This document shows, piece by piece, positions 22,187-33,909 of a stretch of DNA of 64,000 nt (its first letter is position 1; each line of letters opens with the position of its first letter). The notes below the pieces were generated by a model. The model ran no database searches. It was not told the DNA's origin and saw nothing but the letters and a program-made list of their open reading frames with translations. The stretch lies in contig NC_091264.1 in the NCBI RefSeq assembly GCF_042477335.2, forward strand, positions 32,613,386 through 32,677,385. Reading direction: 5' to 3'. The stretch is from Ovis canadensis (lineage: Eukaryota > Chordata > Mammalia > Artiodactyla > Bovidae). The position numbers and the translations under genes were made by a program.

Positions 22187-22617
22187 ATGCTAAGTCACTT
22201 CAGCCGTGTCCGACTCTTTGTGACCTCATGGACTGTAACCCGCCAGGCTCTTCTGCCCATGGGATTCTCCAGGCAAGAATACTGGAGTGGATCGCCATGC
22301 CATTTCCTTCCCCAGGGGATCTTCCTGACCCAGGGGTTGAACCTACGTCTCTTATGTCTCCTGCATTGGCAGGCAGGTTCTTTGGGCTTCCCTGATGGCT
22401 CAGACCATAAAGAATCTACCTTCATTGCGACAGACCCAGGTTCGATCTCTGAGTGAGGAAGATCCCCTGGGGAAGGAAATGGTAACCCACACTCCAGTAT
22501 TCTTGCCTGGGAAACACCATAGACAGAGGAATCTGGCGGACTACAGTTCATGGAGTTGCAAAGAGTTGGACACAACTGAGCAACTAACACACACACAGCG
22601 TCACCTGGGAAGCCCGA
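22187..22617 (-). mobile_element. Bov-tA SINE, antisense, split by another Bov-tA
   Basis: The body and most of the head occupy 22187-22383 ('catgctaagtcacttcagcc' to 'ggcaggcaggttctttg'). The last bases of the head, 'agcgtcacctgggaagcccg', reappear at about 22598-22617. A sense Bov-tA lies between them. Confidence 0.9.
22384..22597 (+). mobile_element. Bov-tA SINE inserted head-to-head into another
   Basis: 'gggcttccctgatggctcag' to 'gagcaactaacacacacaca'. Full length, opposite in orientation to its host SINE, so the locus can form a long inverted repeat. Confidence 0.92.
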
Positions 22618-22834
22618 GGTACCATCGTCAGGGAGAAATGACACAGAGGAAAGGAGTGGAGGCCAGAGTCTTCTCGGGTACATCGGGGGTAGGAGTGAAT
22701 TGCCAGGACAGGAGTAAGTGCTGAGACACAAAGCTAGAGGTAAGCAGGTCAGTGACCCACCCATCCACCTGATCCTTAGCTGGCCATCATTTAGGAAAGC
22801 AATGTATTTAGTTAACCAGCACTTATATAGTAAA

Positions 22835-23010
22835 AGAGAAAGCACACATCCCTTACAAATACTAACTCATTGAATCCCTAGAACAAACCTATCAATACAG
22901 CACTATGATCATCCCAGTTACAGATGGAGAAACTGAGGCTCAGAGAGGCTAAGTGACTTGCCCAGCATCACACAGCTGGAAAGTGACTGAACAGGGATTC
23001 ATATCCAGGC
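22835..23010 (-). mobile_element. MIR SINE, antisense
   Basis: 'ctaactcattgaatccctag', 'agatggagaaactgaggctc', 'agtgacttgcccagcatcac'. One of the best-preserved MIR copies here. Confidence 0.85.
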
Positions 23011-25134
23011 ATCATTCCCGGCCAGCTGATCCCTGCCGCTGCCAGGTTCGAGGCCTGGCAGGGGCAGGGAAAGTGGAAGGTAGGAGGCAGAGTCGAGGGT
23101 GATGCTCCTTCTCCAGGATGAGCAGGTCTTTTCAGGGACTGTGTCGGAGGCCTCGCCCACAGAAGGCGAGAGCGAGAGCAGAGCAGCTGATGTAACTGCT
23201 CCCCCTTGGGGGGGGGGTGTGGTGGGGGTGGAGCTGGCCCAGGTCCAGGGGGTGTGCCTGCAATGACAAGGGCCTGGACCAATGGAAGGGCGCCCCCGCC
23301 TCCCCCAGCTGGCCCAGGAAGAAAGGAACCCCTCCCGGGCCTTTCTATTATCTTGAGGAGAAAGGGAGGCGGGAAGAAAAATTGGCCGGGAAAGTGGACT
23401 GAACTTGCAACTTGGTTTAACAACCAAATCCCAGTTCTTCCATGGGCCAGAGCTCCCTCCTGCTGTCTCCTCCAGGGAAATCCAGGCCAGGCCTGGGCCT
23501 GGGAACAGGAAAGCCTGACCCCGCAATGCCCCCAGGGTCCAGAGCTCCAGAAGAGGGGTCCACGTTCCTTAGAACCTGCAGTGGTCCCTTTCTGGCCTGG
23601 TAGAGAGAACAGTGGGGTCCTTCCCCAGCCCTAGAGAAGAACGAGGCTTCCAGAAATGGGGGCTGCATTTTCTACACTGAATATGAGGCTCTGGGGGTTG
23701 GAAAAATAAAGGGCAGTAGTGGGCCAGGGGGGTAAATCATTTGAATGAGGGCTGTCCTAGGAAATGCCAGGCATGCGTCCCAGGATGAGAGGTCGGGCCG
23801 GACCACAAGGGCGAGGGGAAGGGCGGGGCGAGGGAGTGGGCTCAGCATCTGGCTCCTCACCACTTGCCCACCACACATACACACTCACACACTCACACAC
23901 ACATACTTATATATACTCACCCACAGAGATAGTCAGATACTTATGTACACACTCCCACACTCAGACACACATACACTCACACACTTACATACACACACCC
24001 ACATGTATATACACTCAGGCACTGTGGCACACTCATCCAGGCATACACACACATACACACTCATGCTTTGGGTGGTTGGGACCCAGCTGGGTAGGAAAGA
24101 GCCCTCTGGGAGGATGGTTTGGCTGGGAGCTGCCAAGGGGTGGGTGAGCAGGTGCCCGGGGCTGAGTGAGGAGCCCAGGATTGGGCTGGTGCTGGGGGCC
24201 ACTGTGCAGCTCCCAGGCCAGAACTGAGAGCGAAGCGGGCACAGCTCCTCCCCCTCCCAGGCTAGCCTCTGGCCAGGCCGGCCTCCATTCCCAGCATTGT
24301 CTTGGGCACCCCGGGCAGGGTTCCCAGGCTCAGCTGAACTGGGGGCCTGGCCAAATAGCCCTCCTCTCCCCTCCCATTCCCTTTTCTCTTGAGAGGAAGG
24401 GCTGTGTGGGGAAGTGGGGGAGACGGAGGCTTCCTGAACCACTGGTCTCCCATCCCCTAGCCCACACAGGCGGCCTGCAGATGAGCTCAGGTATGACCCC
24501 AAAGGCCCAGACTCTACAAGGTTCCCATCCATCCCAGGGCAGCAGACTTGGAAGTCCAGCCAACCCTACCTGTCCCCTTGTCCATGATATTCGTCTCCGC
24601 CCGCATCTCGGGTCCCATCTGACTTCACAGGCTGGGCTTAGAATCCTACCCAATGCTGCCCTCCCCAAGCAAAGGGAACCACATGCATTTAACTCCTAGA
24701 GACCAAAGGATTCACCTGGAGGGAGGGGAGGAGATGCAGGTATTAATGAGTTAACCTGAAGGGGCTCTTCCCTGCCCCTCTAGGAGGCTTCCCCACCCCT
24801 TCCAAGAAGCGTTCACCCAAGTGATAAAGCCTTCACTTTGTCTCTCCCTGATGGTTCTGGAGAGCAGGGCCACCATCACGGTAGATGCACCTGAGCCCCG
24901 GGAAGAGACCCAATGAGCCAGAAATCCCGCCACCGCCCAGGACCTCCGTGGCCTCCCTTAATGAAACTTGAGCAACAGTCCCCACTGGGCCCCGTGGAGT
25001 CACAGCAAGAAGACCACCATCCTGCCTGCACAGGGCTGGTGTGCAGGAGGCTCCCTTCCCTGTCTTAGAGCTGAATCTGGTACAGGACAGCCCTCAGGCA
25101 CCCTCCAACCAGATCTCCACCTGAGCCAAAGCCA
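23011..25134. other. GC-rich unique stretch with CA-rich block
   Basis: Includes a G-run and GC-rich segment around 23.2-23.4 kb with a CCAAT-like 'accaatgg', and the CA-rich tract at 23.87-24.07 kb. Open frames up to 199 codons are opposed by others on the reverse strand. No exon recognised. Confidence 0.4.
23869..24065 (+). repeat. Degenerate CA-rich tandem tract
   Basis: About 200 bases of CACACT/CACATA units with interruptions. Microsatellite-derived; no spacers of constant length. Confidence 0.85.
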
Positions 25135-25660
25135 TTTTTCCAAAACACAAATTAGATTCCACCCAGCCCTTGCTGAAAGCCTTTCAGAGGTTTCCCAGTG
25201 CCCTCCAGATGACTCCTTCACGTAGCTCAACATGTGGGGTCTGGCCCCTGCCACTAGCGGCCCTCCCTCCACTGCCCCCTCAGGCCAGGATCTTCACCTG
25301 CTGAAAGGACCGCCAGCCCCCAGCCCCGGCCCTGGCTCCGGAGCCAGGGTGCACCCCTTTCCTTCAGCTCACTCATCACTCTACCCGTCTCTCCACCCTC
25401 CCCAGGTCTGGAGCTGAAGCCCTCCTCTCTGCTCTTGTAGCCCTGTAGCCCTCCTCCCCTGCAACGGATCAGTGCTGGGCTGTGCTGTTTGCTCCCCAGG
25501 CTGCCCGGCTAAACCAGGAGCTCCTAAAGAGGAGAGGGGCATAGTCTGTGCTACTCACCACCAAGTCCTCAACTCAGAGCATAGCCCTCGGCACAGAGGA
25601 GGTACTGCATACATGCAAATGACTGAAAGAATCAGTGAATGAATGAATGAAAAGTCTTTA
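25135..25660 (+). mobile_element. L2 LINE fragments
   Basis: 'caaattagattccacccagc' and 'gaaagcctttcagaggtttc' match L2-type text. The 3' end is visible as 'ggcacagaggaggtactgca' and 'gtgaatgaatgaatgaaa'. Discontinuous and decayed. Confidence 0.6.
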
Positions 25661-26934
25661 GGGCCTTTAACCTACCAGCCTTCAGGGCAGTGATGATGCA
25701 CGCCTCTTCTGTTCTCCCCCCTCAAACCCAGCCCCCCACCCTCTGGGAGGGATCTCCTGCCTAGCCCCCTCCTCTACCCCAAGCCCCACACCCTTCGAGG
25801 CTCAGCTCCCAGCAGGAGCCCCACTCCAGGAAGTCCCCTGACTGCCTCCTCTCCTGCTCCAAGACCTCACCTGCTCTGAACTCCGAACTCTGTAAAGCCC
25901 TCTGCTTGGAGTGCTCTCGCATTTCCGACATGCCCTTTTCAGGAGGTTCACTATCACCCCCAGGGCTGCTGGGTTCTCCTGGCGAGGCAGGCCCTGGCAG
26001 ACAGTACCAACAGGTGGCACGTGGGCTACGCTGAGAGGCAGGCCCTGGGCTGTGTCCCCTACAAAGGTGGGTGAGCCTGGCCAGAGCTGGGGACAGGGAG
26101 CAGGGCTCAGGGGGTCAGGGGCTTGACCTTTTCCTTCATCACTCCCAAACCCTACTCCAGGACCTAGAAAACAAACATCAGAGAAGGAAGCTCCCACACT
26201 CGGAGGGTATCAGCCACTTGGGGGTATCAGCCAAGCAGGTGGGATTCCAAAAGAGGAAAGAGCTAAGATTGGGGCATCAGAAACCAGACTCCCAGGCCTG
26301 GGGCAGAAACCCAGAGGAGCCAGAGAGGAGAGAGACAGGAGAGGAAATGCAAATGGAGGCTTTTCCCCCTGCTCCTTGGCTGTTACTCAGCTCGAGGGGC
26401 TTCCAGGAAGACCAAGGGCATATTGTAAGGGCAGAGCCTGGTATGCACTCACCCCATGCCCCCAGCACTCTGCCTGCCCTCCCATGCCCCCATTCAAGTC
26501 ACCAGTGTTCTCAGGAGGAGGTGAGATGCTCACCTCCCACAGGCTAGGTGGGTGGAAGCGGGCTGGAAGGGCTGCAGGCCCAGCGCTGGTCCGGCCAGGG
26601 AGTGGCATGAGGGATCCTTGCACCAACACCTTCACCTGTTACACACACACACTTACAGACCTGCCAAGCCCTGAAGACAAGGCAGAGGCCACCCGACAAG
26701 AGAGGACTAGAGGATGGGGCTCAAGAAGGCGGTTTGGTTCCCATGCACAGGCACCCACGGGATGGGGACTTAGACTCCCCATGGTTCTGCCATCACCCCC
26801 TGGATAACTTTGGCTGAGCTTCCTCTTTCTACGTTCATTTGTTTATTTATTTTAATGCGGGCCATTTTTAAAGCTTTTATTGAATTTGTTACTATATTGC
26901 TTCTGTTCTTTCAATAATATTTATTGTTTTTATT
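25661..26934. other. Unique stretch
   Basis: A CACGTG E-box lies near 26017 beside CAGGTG. No gene or named repeat is evident. Confidence 0.35.
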
Positions 26935-27053
26935 TATTTGACTGTGCCAGGCCTCAGTTGCAGCATGTGGGACCTAGTTCCCTGACCCAAGGATCGAACC
27001 CGGGTACCCTGCATTGAGAGCACAGTCTTAACCGCCGGACCACCAGGCAAGTC
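26935..27053 (-). mobile_element. CHR-type SINE, antisense, short
   Basis: 'tgactgtgccaggcctcagt', 'gacccaaggatcgaacccgg' and 'ggaccaccaggcaagtcccc'. The following 130 bp look like an older related copy ('aggtgaagttgtaacccctg'). Confidence 0.82.
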
Positions 27054-27384
27054 CCCTATTGCTTTTGTTTTATGTTTTGGGTTTTTTGACTGCAAGGTAA
27101 ATGGGATCCTAGCTTCCCTACCAGGGATGGACTCCTCATCCCCTACACTGAAAGGTGAAGTTGTAACCCCTGGACCATCAGTCCCTCCTTTGTCTTTAAA
27201 GTTGAGGTGATCATCTCTGCTCAAACCCCCTCTCAGGGCAGCCATGATGATCAGACAAGGCGGACACACGAAGATGCTCAGTGGACTTCACAATCCACTG
27301 AAGGGTTCTCATTAACATTCTTAACAGTCTCATTGTTATCATCACCTGGAGAAGCTGACCCTACTGTATGGTTTAAGTACAGCA

Positions 27385-27980
27385 ATTTCATCTCCCTGCA
27401 GGATGCCCTCCCTCAACAACCTTCTGTGACTCCCCATTGCCTAGAGGAGAAAAGCCACATTCTATGGTCTGGTCATTCATCTGGCTTAAGCCAACTTTCT
27501 ATTATAAGTGAGTCCCTCTGGTCCTTTCAGAGTTCCACCGGCGCAGTTTTTTGCTTTCCCATCTCCATACTTTGTGATGTCATTCCTCCCTCCTGGAATG
27601 CCCTTCCCTGTTGCTCCCTATCATATGTAGTGCCACCTTTTTTTTTTTTTGGCTGCACTGGGTCTTCGTTGTGGCACAAGGGATCTTTAGTTGCAGCATG
27701 TGGGATCTAGTTCTCTGACCAGGGATCAAACCCAGGGCCCCTGCATTGGGAGCTTGGAGTCTTAGCCATCAGACACCAAGGAAGTCCCTAGCTCCATCCT
27801 TCTAGACCAAACTGTGACACCAACTCTCTCATGAAGACTCTTCTCCTCAGCGAAGCCGGAAGTGATCTTTCTCCCTCCCTAGAAGGGCTCTGGTTTACAC
27901 CAAATGCCACAGACAGTTCCTGGCGCAGAGCTGGTGCTCATGACATGACAACTGTAATGACTGCACCCTGAGTGGTAAAC
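27385..27980 (+). mobile_element. L2 LINE fragment, split by a SINE
   Basis: 'ctgtgactccccattgccta', 'ctccctcctggaatgccctt' and, after the SINE, 'ctcatgaagactcttctcct' with 'gcgcagagctggtgctcatg' follow L2 3' order. Confidence 0.65.
27637..27788 (-). mobile_element. CHR-type SINE, antisense
   Basis: T run, 'ggctgcactgggtcttcgtt', 'ctgaccagggatcaaaccca', end 'caccaaggaagtccc'. Confidence 0.9.
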
Positions 27981-28135
27981 ACTAAATTCACTCATTTACT
28001 CCTCACCGCAGCTCATGGGTGTGGTACTGTCAGCACCCCCATTTTACAGAGGGAGAAATCAAGGCGTAAGGTGCTAAGTGCCTCGCCCAAGTGAGCATCA
28101 GACCAGGGTTTAAACCTGGCAGATCGACGTCAGGG
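27968..28135 (-). mobile_element. MIR SINE, antisense
   Basis: 'ccccattttacagagggaga' and 'cagaccagggtttaaacctg' in MIR antisense order. Confidence 0.75.
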
Positions 28136-28154
28136 CCCAGGCCTCTCAGCACCA

Positions 28155-28250
28155 TGAGGGCAGAGCCACATCTGCCCGCTCGTCTCTGTCACCCGCCTCT
28201 CCGACCCAGGACCTGGCTCAGAGCAGGTACTTAGTAAAAGTGTGATGGCT
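28155..28250 (+). mobile_element. L2 3' end trace
   Basis: 'ggacctggctcagagcaggt' and 'acttagtaaaagtgtgatgg' fit the L2 tail. Confidence 0.5.
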
Positions 28251-28494
28251 GCCAAGCTCAAGCCTCCTGGACATGCTCACCTCCCCGTGCTGGGGGCCCC
28301 TCTAGTGTGAGGTCCACAGGCTGACTCAGAGGAGTTTCAGGGATTGTGGCCCAAAAGTCCCATTGGTCTATAGGTTGACTCTGTCCTTGGGGGTCACAGA
28401 GCTGGACCAGGATTAAAAGAGATGGGCTGTAGCCCTTCACCCAGTATCATGAGACTGACCGGTGGCATGTTTGCTGATCACTCTGGCCTCTGGT

Positions 28495-28536
28495 GGAGGT
28501 CATGATGAATCCCCCCACTGCGGTACTGACAGGGTG
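28495..28536 (+). repeat. 42-bp direct repeat, copy 1
   Basis: Matches 29337-29378 at 38 of 42 positions. All four differences are transitions. The shared core includes 'ggtactgacagggtg'. Not part of a repeat I know. Confidence 0.85.
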
Positions 28537-28779
28537 TGGGGAGGTCGCAGAGCAGGGTAAGGAGGGAAGCAGGCAAAAACAGCGAAGTCCAAGTGTAACG
28601 GACTCTAGGGACCACTGAGCCCCACTGTTCACACCCATTTAACAGATGAGGACATCGAGGCTCAGGAGTCAGAATGAGGCCGGAAAGTGAGGAGCGTGGC
28701 AAAAGCTGGCAAAGGCATCAGCCTTCCTGGGCCTTTCCTCCTCAGCCTGTGTGTGGCCTGGCCCCCTCCCTCCCCGTGA

Positions 28780-29105
28780 AGAGCACGATGATTAATGCCC
28801 GGCAGTCCAATCACCAAGAGGCCTGCCCTTTCCGGTGATCCCAACAGGGGCAGCAGTGCCCGCAGTCCACTCTGCCGGTCCCTGTGCCCGGCCAGCGGCT
28901 GCCCCAACAAAAACCCTGAGAGAGTCACTGGGAGAAGGCCAGCTGCTAATTGTGGAAAATAAATCAGGGAAATCTAAACCCCACAGCTGAAGAGGGGCCA
29001 GCTGCACGTAGCCTTGTCTCCTTCTGTGCTCTTGCTCACCAGCTCTAATTGTTAATTGGAAGCTGTGAGTTACATAAGTTCCGTGGATACCAAAGAAGGA
29101 GTTGA
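28780..29105. promoter_or_regulatory. Possible enhancer: TAAT-rich block
   Basis: Within GC-rich surroundings this block holds gattaatg, gctaattgtgg and ctaattgttaattgg, all homeodomain-type TAAT cores, plus cagctg E-boxes around 28952 and 29001. No repeat is recognised and no SINE interrupts it. Whether it is conserved cannot be judged from one sequence. It could be an unremarkable AT-rich island. Confidence 0.3.
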
Positions 29106-29336
29106 ACAAGCTCTTGAACCCATGGGCTGAGTGGTTTTCAAGATGAGAAGGGGGTCTGTCTCAGAAGAGCAGGAGGCCCGTGGGGGACAGCTGACCTTGA
29201 GGGTGTGACCAAGACAAAACTGTCCACTGTGACAGCCCTCTGGACCTGCAGGCTCATCACTCCTGGGTTTTTATAGCACGCAGACGGGCGCTCAAGTTGC
29301 TAGTTCTTCACAAAGTCACACAGAAAGTCACAAGGT

Positions 29337-29378
29337 GGAGGTCGTGACGAATCCCCTCACTGTGGTACTGACAGGGTG
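29337..29378 (+). repeat. 42-bp direct repeat, copy 2
   Basis: Second copy, 842 bp downstream of the first. The similarity stops sharply on both sides. Confidence 0.85.
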
Positions 29379-29562
29379 CCATTACATTGGTTTCTCGGTT
29401 TAATACCAAGACAGAACTTCCCTCTCCCATCTCTGACCCTGAACTAAAGGAGGGTAGGGCTGTGTCCCCTCAGACTGGGGCTCCCTGAGGCGGGGCTGTG
29501 AGCTGGGGCTGAGCTGCATCTTCCCCGTGTGACTAAGGTCTCCCTGCAAACAGAGACTCTGT

Positions 29563-29598
29563 TGTTTCTTTCTCTTTCTCTTTCTTGTTCTTTCTCTA
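29563..29598 (+). repeat. Pyrimidine microsatellite
   Basis: Imperfect (TTTC)n with one 'ttgttc' interruption. Confidence 0.85.
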
Positions 29599-30329
29599 AG
29601 GGCTCCTGAGGCAAGGGCAGGGTCTCTTCCCTACTCCCACCAACCTGGGTTGAAGAACCAGAGACCTGGAGCCACCTGTCATGGTGGGACAATCTCAGGA
29701 CACGCCCTGGTGATGGGGTGGGGAAGGGTTAAGAAAGTTCCCAGGGCCACCTTTCTCATGGGCTGCCCTCCCCCTCCTGCCGGCTGCCAGGGCTTGCCTT
29801 GGCCTCTGATGGGTTCCAGCTGACTGCTGGGCCTCCTCCATCCTGCCCCTCAGGCTGCTGTGTCCTGTAATGACCCCACCATGGGTACCCTTAGCTACCC
29901 AGGCCGCCGGGAGGACTGGCATCAAGATGGAGCGGCATGGTGGGAGGGAGGAGCCCCCTGCCTCGAGGAGAAAGGAGAGTGCAGGAGGGCTGCAGGAGGC
30001 GGCTGGGGGGGTGTGTGACTCCCTCTGTTGCCCGGAGACCCAGAGCAGGGTGATGGGGACCGCCCTGCCCACATAGGCCAGTTCTGCTGCTGCTAGCTCC
30101 CCAGGAGGAGAGGCCACCACAGTGCCTACAGCCTGGGCAGCACGCCCGTGACCCCCCAGCCCCGCCTCATCCATGAGTCATTCCCGGGAGCCTGTGTGAG
30201 CAGAGGCAGTCACCCTTCGCCACGGCCAGAGGACAGCGGGGAACACCCTGCGGGACTGGCCAGGCGCAGGTGTCCAGCGCAGGAATGGAAGCCTGGTCTA
30301 GATGAGGCTGAGTCTTGGATCTTGAAGAA

Positions 30330-30665
30330 ACCCAGTTCCCATCTCCTGCCCCACCCACGTTCCTTTCTGCCCTTCTCACTCATACCTTTGTCTCTTGCCC
30401 AGACCGCCTCTCAGCATCTTTGAGCCTTTGGGGGCTCATCTCAAATGTCACCTCTCCTAGGAAGACACCTCGTGCTCCTGGGTCTGTTCTTTGTACACCC
30501 TTGAGGCACCACACGCATCCTTTTATCTGCTGTCCATGTCTCTTCTTTGTCTAGACAAGTTACCATGAAGGATTCCGTGCCTGTCCATATTCCCAGCACC
30601 CAGCAGAGTGTCTGGCACATAGTAGGTGCTCACAGAAGTGTTTCCAAAGATGGATCCAGCCAGGA
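30330..30665 (+). mobile_element. L2 LINE 3' region
   Basis: 'catctcaaatgtcacctctc', 'gaccgcctctcagcatcttt', and the tail 'gtgtctggcacatagtaggt' with 'gctcacagaagtg'. This is the clearest L2 copy in the window. Confidence 0.85.
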
Positions 30666-32394
30666 GTTAAATAAATCACCTAAACCCTAACAACCAGTAT
30701 CTGCTGGTCCCTGCTGCTTCCAAAGTCCCACCAACCATCCCCAGGCTGATCTATGAGAGTTCTCACCAGGTGCAATGACCTGGCGCCAAAACTGACCCTG
30801 CCCTGTATCACCCGTAAATGGTACATTGATGTGCCTAAGCGCTTTAGGTGCCCAAGCTAAACAGTGGTCTGTGGTAAAGAGGAGAGAAGGTATCTCCCCC
30901 TCCCGTTCCCCTAGAAGAGAATCTCCAAACAGCCCTGCTTGTGCCTAGCACCTCACAGAAGTTTAGGATTCCATGTGCAGTGGAAATGGTGAACAGGCTC
31001 TCAATGTCCACTCCACCTTCTGAGACAGAAAGAGTTGAAAACAACAGCAACAACAACAGCGGGGGGAAAAACTACATTTCTCAGTGCTTCCTGTTGTTAG
31101 GATTCAGGATATAATCGTGACTCAGACAATCAGTCTCACTTGCGTGAAATTTGCAAGTCTGTGTTTCTGCAGCTCCTGATGCATTCTGGGATTCAGGGGC
31201 AGGGTGCAATTTGTGTTGTTGGTGGTGCTGTTTTGCTTCTATGCTGGCAGAGGGGGTCAAGAGCTCTAGTAGCTCCAGGGCATCCATCTCCTGTGTGGAT
31301 CACAGCAGGTGCAGTGTGAAGCCGGCAACAGCAGCTGTTTCCGGACCATGGTACTGTCTGTGGTTCTGGATTTGGTGCTCTCATGATTACCAAAGAGGCA
31401 ACAGCTCCCTTGGTGGCCCAGCTCTGCCATGTGGCTTTGAGAATTGCTCCTGAAGGCTCAACTCGGAATCTATGGCTTTGCCCTCCCAATAGTTCTATAG
31501 CTGTTTTGTTAACCCCTTCCATTTTGAGTTCACCAGAGTGGATTCTGTTCTCTGCAATGGAATCCTGATGGATAACGCTTTGTATTCTGCTGCCAGCTCT
31601 CACTCCTGCTTTGTCTCTCAGACCCAGATATGCGTCCACCAGAGAGCTGGACCAGAGCATATCCAGTGACGATCACCCACTCGGCTTAGAACTGCCCTTA
31701 CTTGCCTTTCAACAGTGAAGCATTGTCACTTGGCCAAGATTGTCTCCCAACTGTCTCTTCCCTTCTATGAGTTTTTCTTCTTGGAGTTTACTTAGACCCT
31801 TGTGCATGTCTGCATCCCAGTCCAGGATGGTAAATCAATTTTCACTTCATCCATCAACTCTGCTCATTTAGTAGTGATTACCTGGACCCAGTGCATGAGG
31901 CTGCTTCTGGACTTAGAAGGAAAGAGCATTGTGATCAACTAGTGATGCCTGCTGTAGTACAGAAATAGACACTGGCAATGTGCGTGCTGTATAATTGCCA
32001 CATATTTGGGAGAGAAGTGAATGACGGTGCCTTCCGTTTAAGCCAGAGTGGGATCCGTCCAGTCACGAACTCCCCAGGAGGCTCTCTGGCCCCAAGACCA
32101 CTTCACAGGTTCCTGACACTACCCACCGATTACCCCAACCCAGACTTTGATCACAGACGCATTTTACCACTTATTCCTAATGCTTCGGATTCCTATCTCA
32201 ACTTGATCCCTCTCCAACTTACATCCCCAACTCTGCCCTCCAACATTCACATGAACCCTCATGCTTATCAGAGTTCTGACCTCAGGAAAGAGCTGGAGCT
32301 GAAATGGGCTTACTCCTTGAACTACAGTAAAGTCCACACCCTCCAGGAAGATCCTTAACCTCTAAGCTCCCCAAAAGCCCTCCCTCTCTCGTCT
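30666..32394. other. Mixed unique DNA and possible old repeat
   Basis: The 31030-31600 part resembles an old element in the opposite sense to that at 455-985: 'aaactacatttctcagtgct' early and 'tggattctgttctctgcaat' late. No exon recognised. Confidence 0.35.
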
Positions 32395-32465
32395 CTGTGT
32401 CCAGTCAGTGCCAGGCCCTCAGGAAGTGTTCCATAAACCCATGGATCAATGAAAGAATATGAGGA
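32395..32465 (+). mobile_element. L2 3' end trace
   Basis: 'gtgccaggccctcaggaagt' then 'catggatcaatgaaagaata'. Confidence 0.5.
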
Positions 32466-33374
32466 TTGCCCAGAATGACCTCACCAACCACTGGCTTCCC
32501 TCTTCCCATCCTCCTCCTGCCCATTTCTGTACTCAGAAACTTTTCCTGACGTTGACCTATGGCCTCCCCAATCTCCAGGAAGTTCCTACACAACGGGGTG
32601 CCCCGCATCCCCTCTGAGTCACTGCTGAACACACACCCAGTCTGCTGCAGAAGCCAGCTACTATGGGACAGAAAATTGTGCCCTTCAGAGGACTCCCAGG
32701 TTCCCCTGTGAGGGAGGGGAGACACCCTGGGCACAGCAGAGGTCCAGGTGGGTAGTAAGTCATTTTCCAGGGAAGAAAACCAGCCCAGAGCCCACCCCAC
32801 AGCATCCCCACTCTGGGCTCTTGCTCACCACTGAAGAGAACAGATGGTGTGGTTAATTGGGGTGTCATCGTGGGCTCCAGCCCTCTTCAAGGTCCGGGTG
32901 GGGGTAACAGAGTGATTTACTGGGTCATAAATGGCAGCTCACAGGGAGCCAGTGATGTCATACCCACAGCCCCTGGGGACTGAGGGAGCCATGGACACAG
33001 GCCACAGTCTGGAGCCTGACGGGAGACTCTTGCCTTTCCCTGATCACTGGGCTCTGATCCGAGGCAGACAAGGGTAGGCAGAGCCCAGGACACCTCCTGG
33101 TGGGGTTCCCATGCTCACAGCTAGAGAAAGTGAACACGACCTGGGAGCAGGGGAAGGAAAAGCAGGATGCAGGCAGAGGAGCAGAGACACCCAGAGGAGA
33201 GTGGGCAGGGCCTGCTGGAGTCTAAGAGACTCCCAGAGGTGCAGCTGAGGCCTGCCTCACCCAAACAGAGCACCAGAACCCCAGGCAGACAGTCCAGCTC
33301 CAGAACTCCCCAAGAGGAACATGAATGAAAAAACAAGTCCATCCCTTTCCCTAGAAAGCCCTGTGCCAGAGAGG
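32466..33374. other. Unique stretch with CRE-like motif
   Basis: 'ttactgggtcataaatggca' and 'gtgatgtcatacc' near 32920-32965 give a TGATGTCA-type bZIP site in an otherwise plain unique segment. Confidence 0.3.
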
Positions 33375-33545
33375 CAGTGCTTAAAAGCTAGGCTGCCTGG
33401 TCAGCCCTGCCAATGTGACTTTGGGCAGCTTCCTTAAAAATTCCTCTGTGCCTCAACTTCCCCATCTGTAAGATGGGATAATATTTTTTCAGAACTCCAC
33501 TAGTTAACAGACTCAGAACAGAGCTGACATGCAGTGCTGTGTGCT
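33375..33545 (+). mobile_element. MIR SINE
   Basis: 'gctgcctggtcagccctgcc', 'cctcaacttccccatctgta' and 'agatgggataatat'. Decayed tail. Confidence 0.75.
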
Positions 33546-33551
33546 TGACCT

Positions 33552-33828
33552 GCTGCTGCGGCTGCTGCTAAGTCGCTTCAGTCGTGTCCGACTCTGTGCG
33601 ACCCCATAGATGGCAGCCCACCAGGCTCCCCCGTCCCTGGGATTCTCCAGGCAAGAACACTGGAGTGGGTTGCCATTTCCTTCTCCAATGCATGAAAGTG
33701 AAAAGTGAAAGGGAAGTCACTCAGTCATATCTGACTCTTTGCAACCCCATGGGGTGCAGCCTACCAGGCTCCTGTCCATGGGGTTTTCCAGGCAAGAGTA
33801 CTGGAGTGGGGTGCCATCACCTTCTCCA
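33552..33828 (-). mobile_element. Bov-A2 SINE, antisense, with target duplication
   Basis: Two BovA monomers, linker 'gaaagtgaaaagtgaaaggg', preceded by a GCT-rich end. cttgacct occurs at both edges (33544-33551 and 33829-33836). Confidence 0.93.
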
Positions 33829-33909
33829 CTTGACCTAGGTTATTGTTAACTCTTTGAGTGGGACCCAAGAGTCTATATTTATTCATTTATTTAGAGGATA
33901 CTTTTTAAT

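Larger units (their letters stand above)
29106..30329. other. Unique stretch
   Basis: Contains direct-repeat copy 2 and a short TTTC tract. Open frames up to 159 codons on the minus strand (29695-30174) have no recognisable domain. Confidence 0.4.

Noticed and set aside
22195..22845. 216-codon minus-strand open frame
   Set aside because: Its translation is mostly two nested Bov-tA SINEs.
23869..24065. CRISPR-like regularly spaced repeats
   Set aside because: Degenerate CA-rich microsatellite without uniform repeats or spacers, in a mammalian genome.
32920..32965. cAMP-responsive enhancer
   Set aside because: A single TGATGTCA-type site without other support; such sites arise often by chance.
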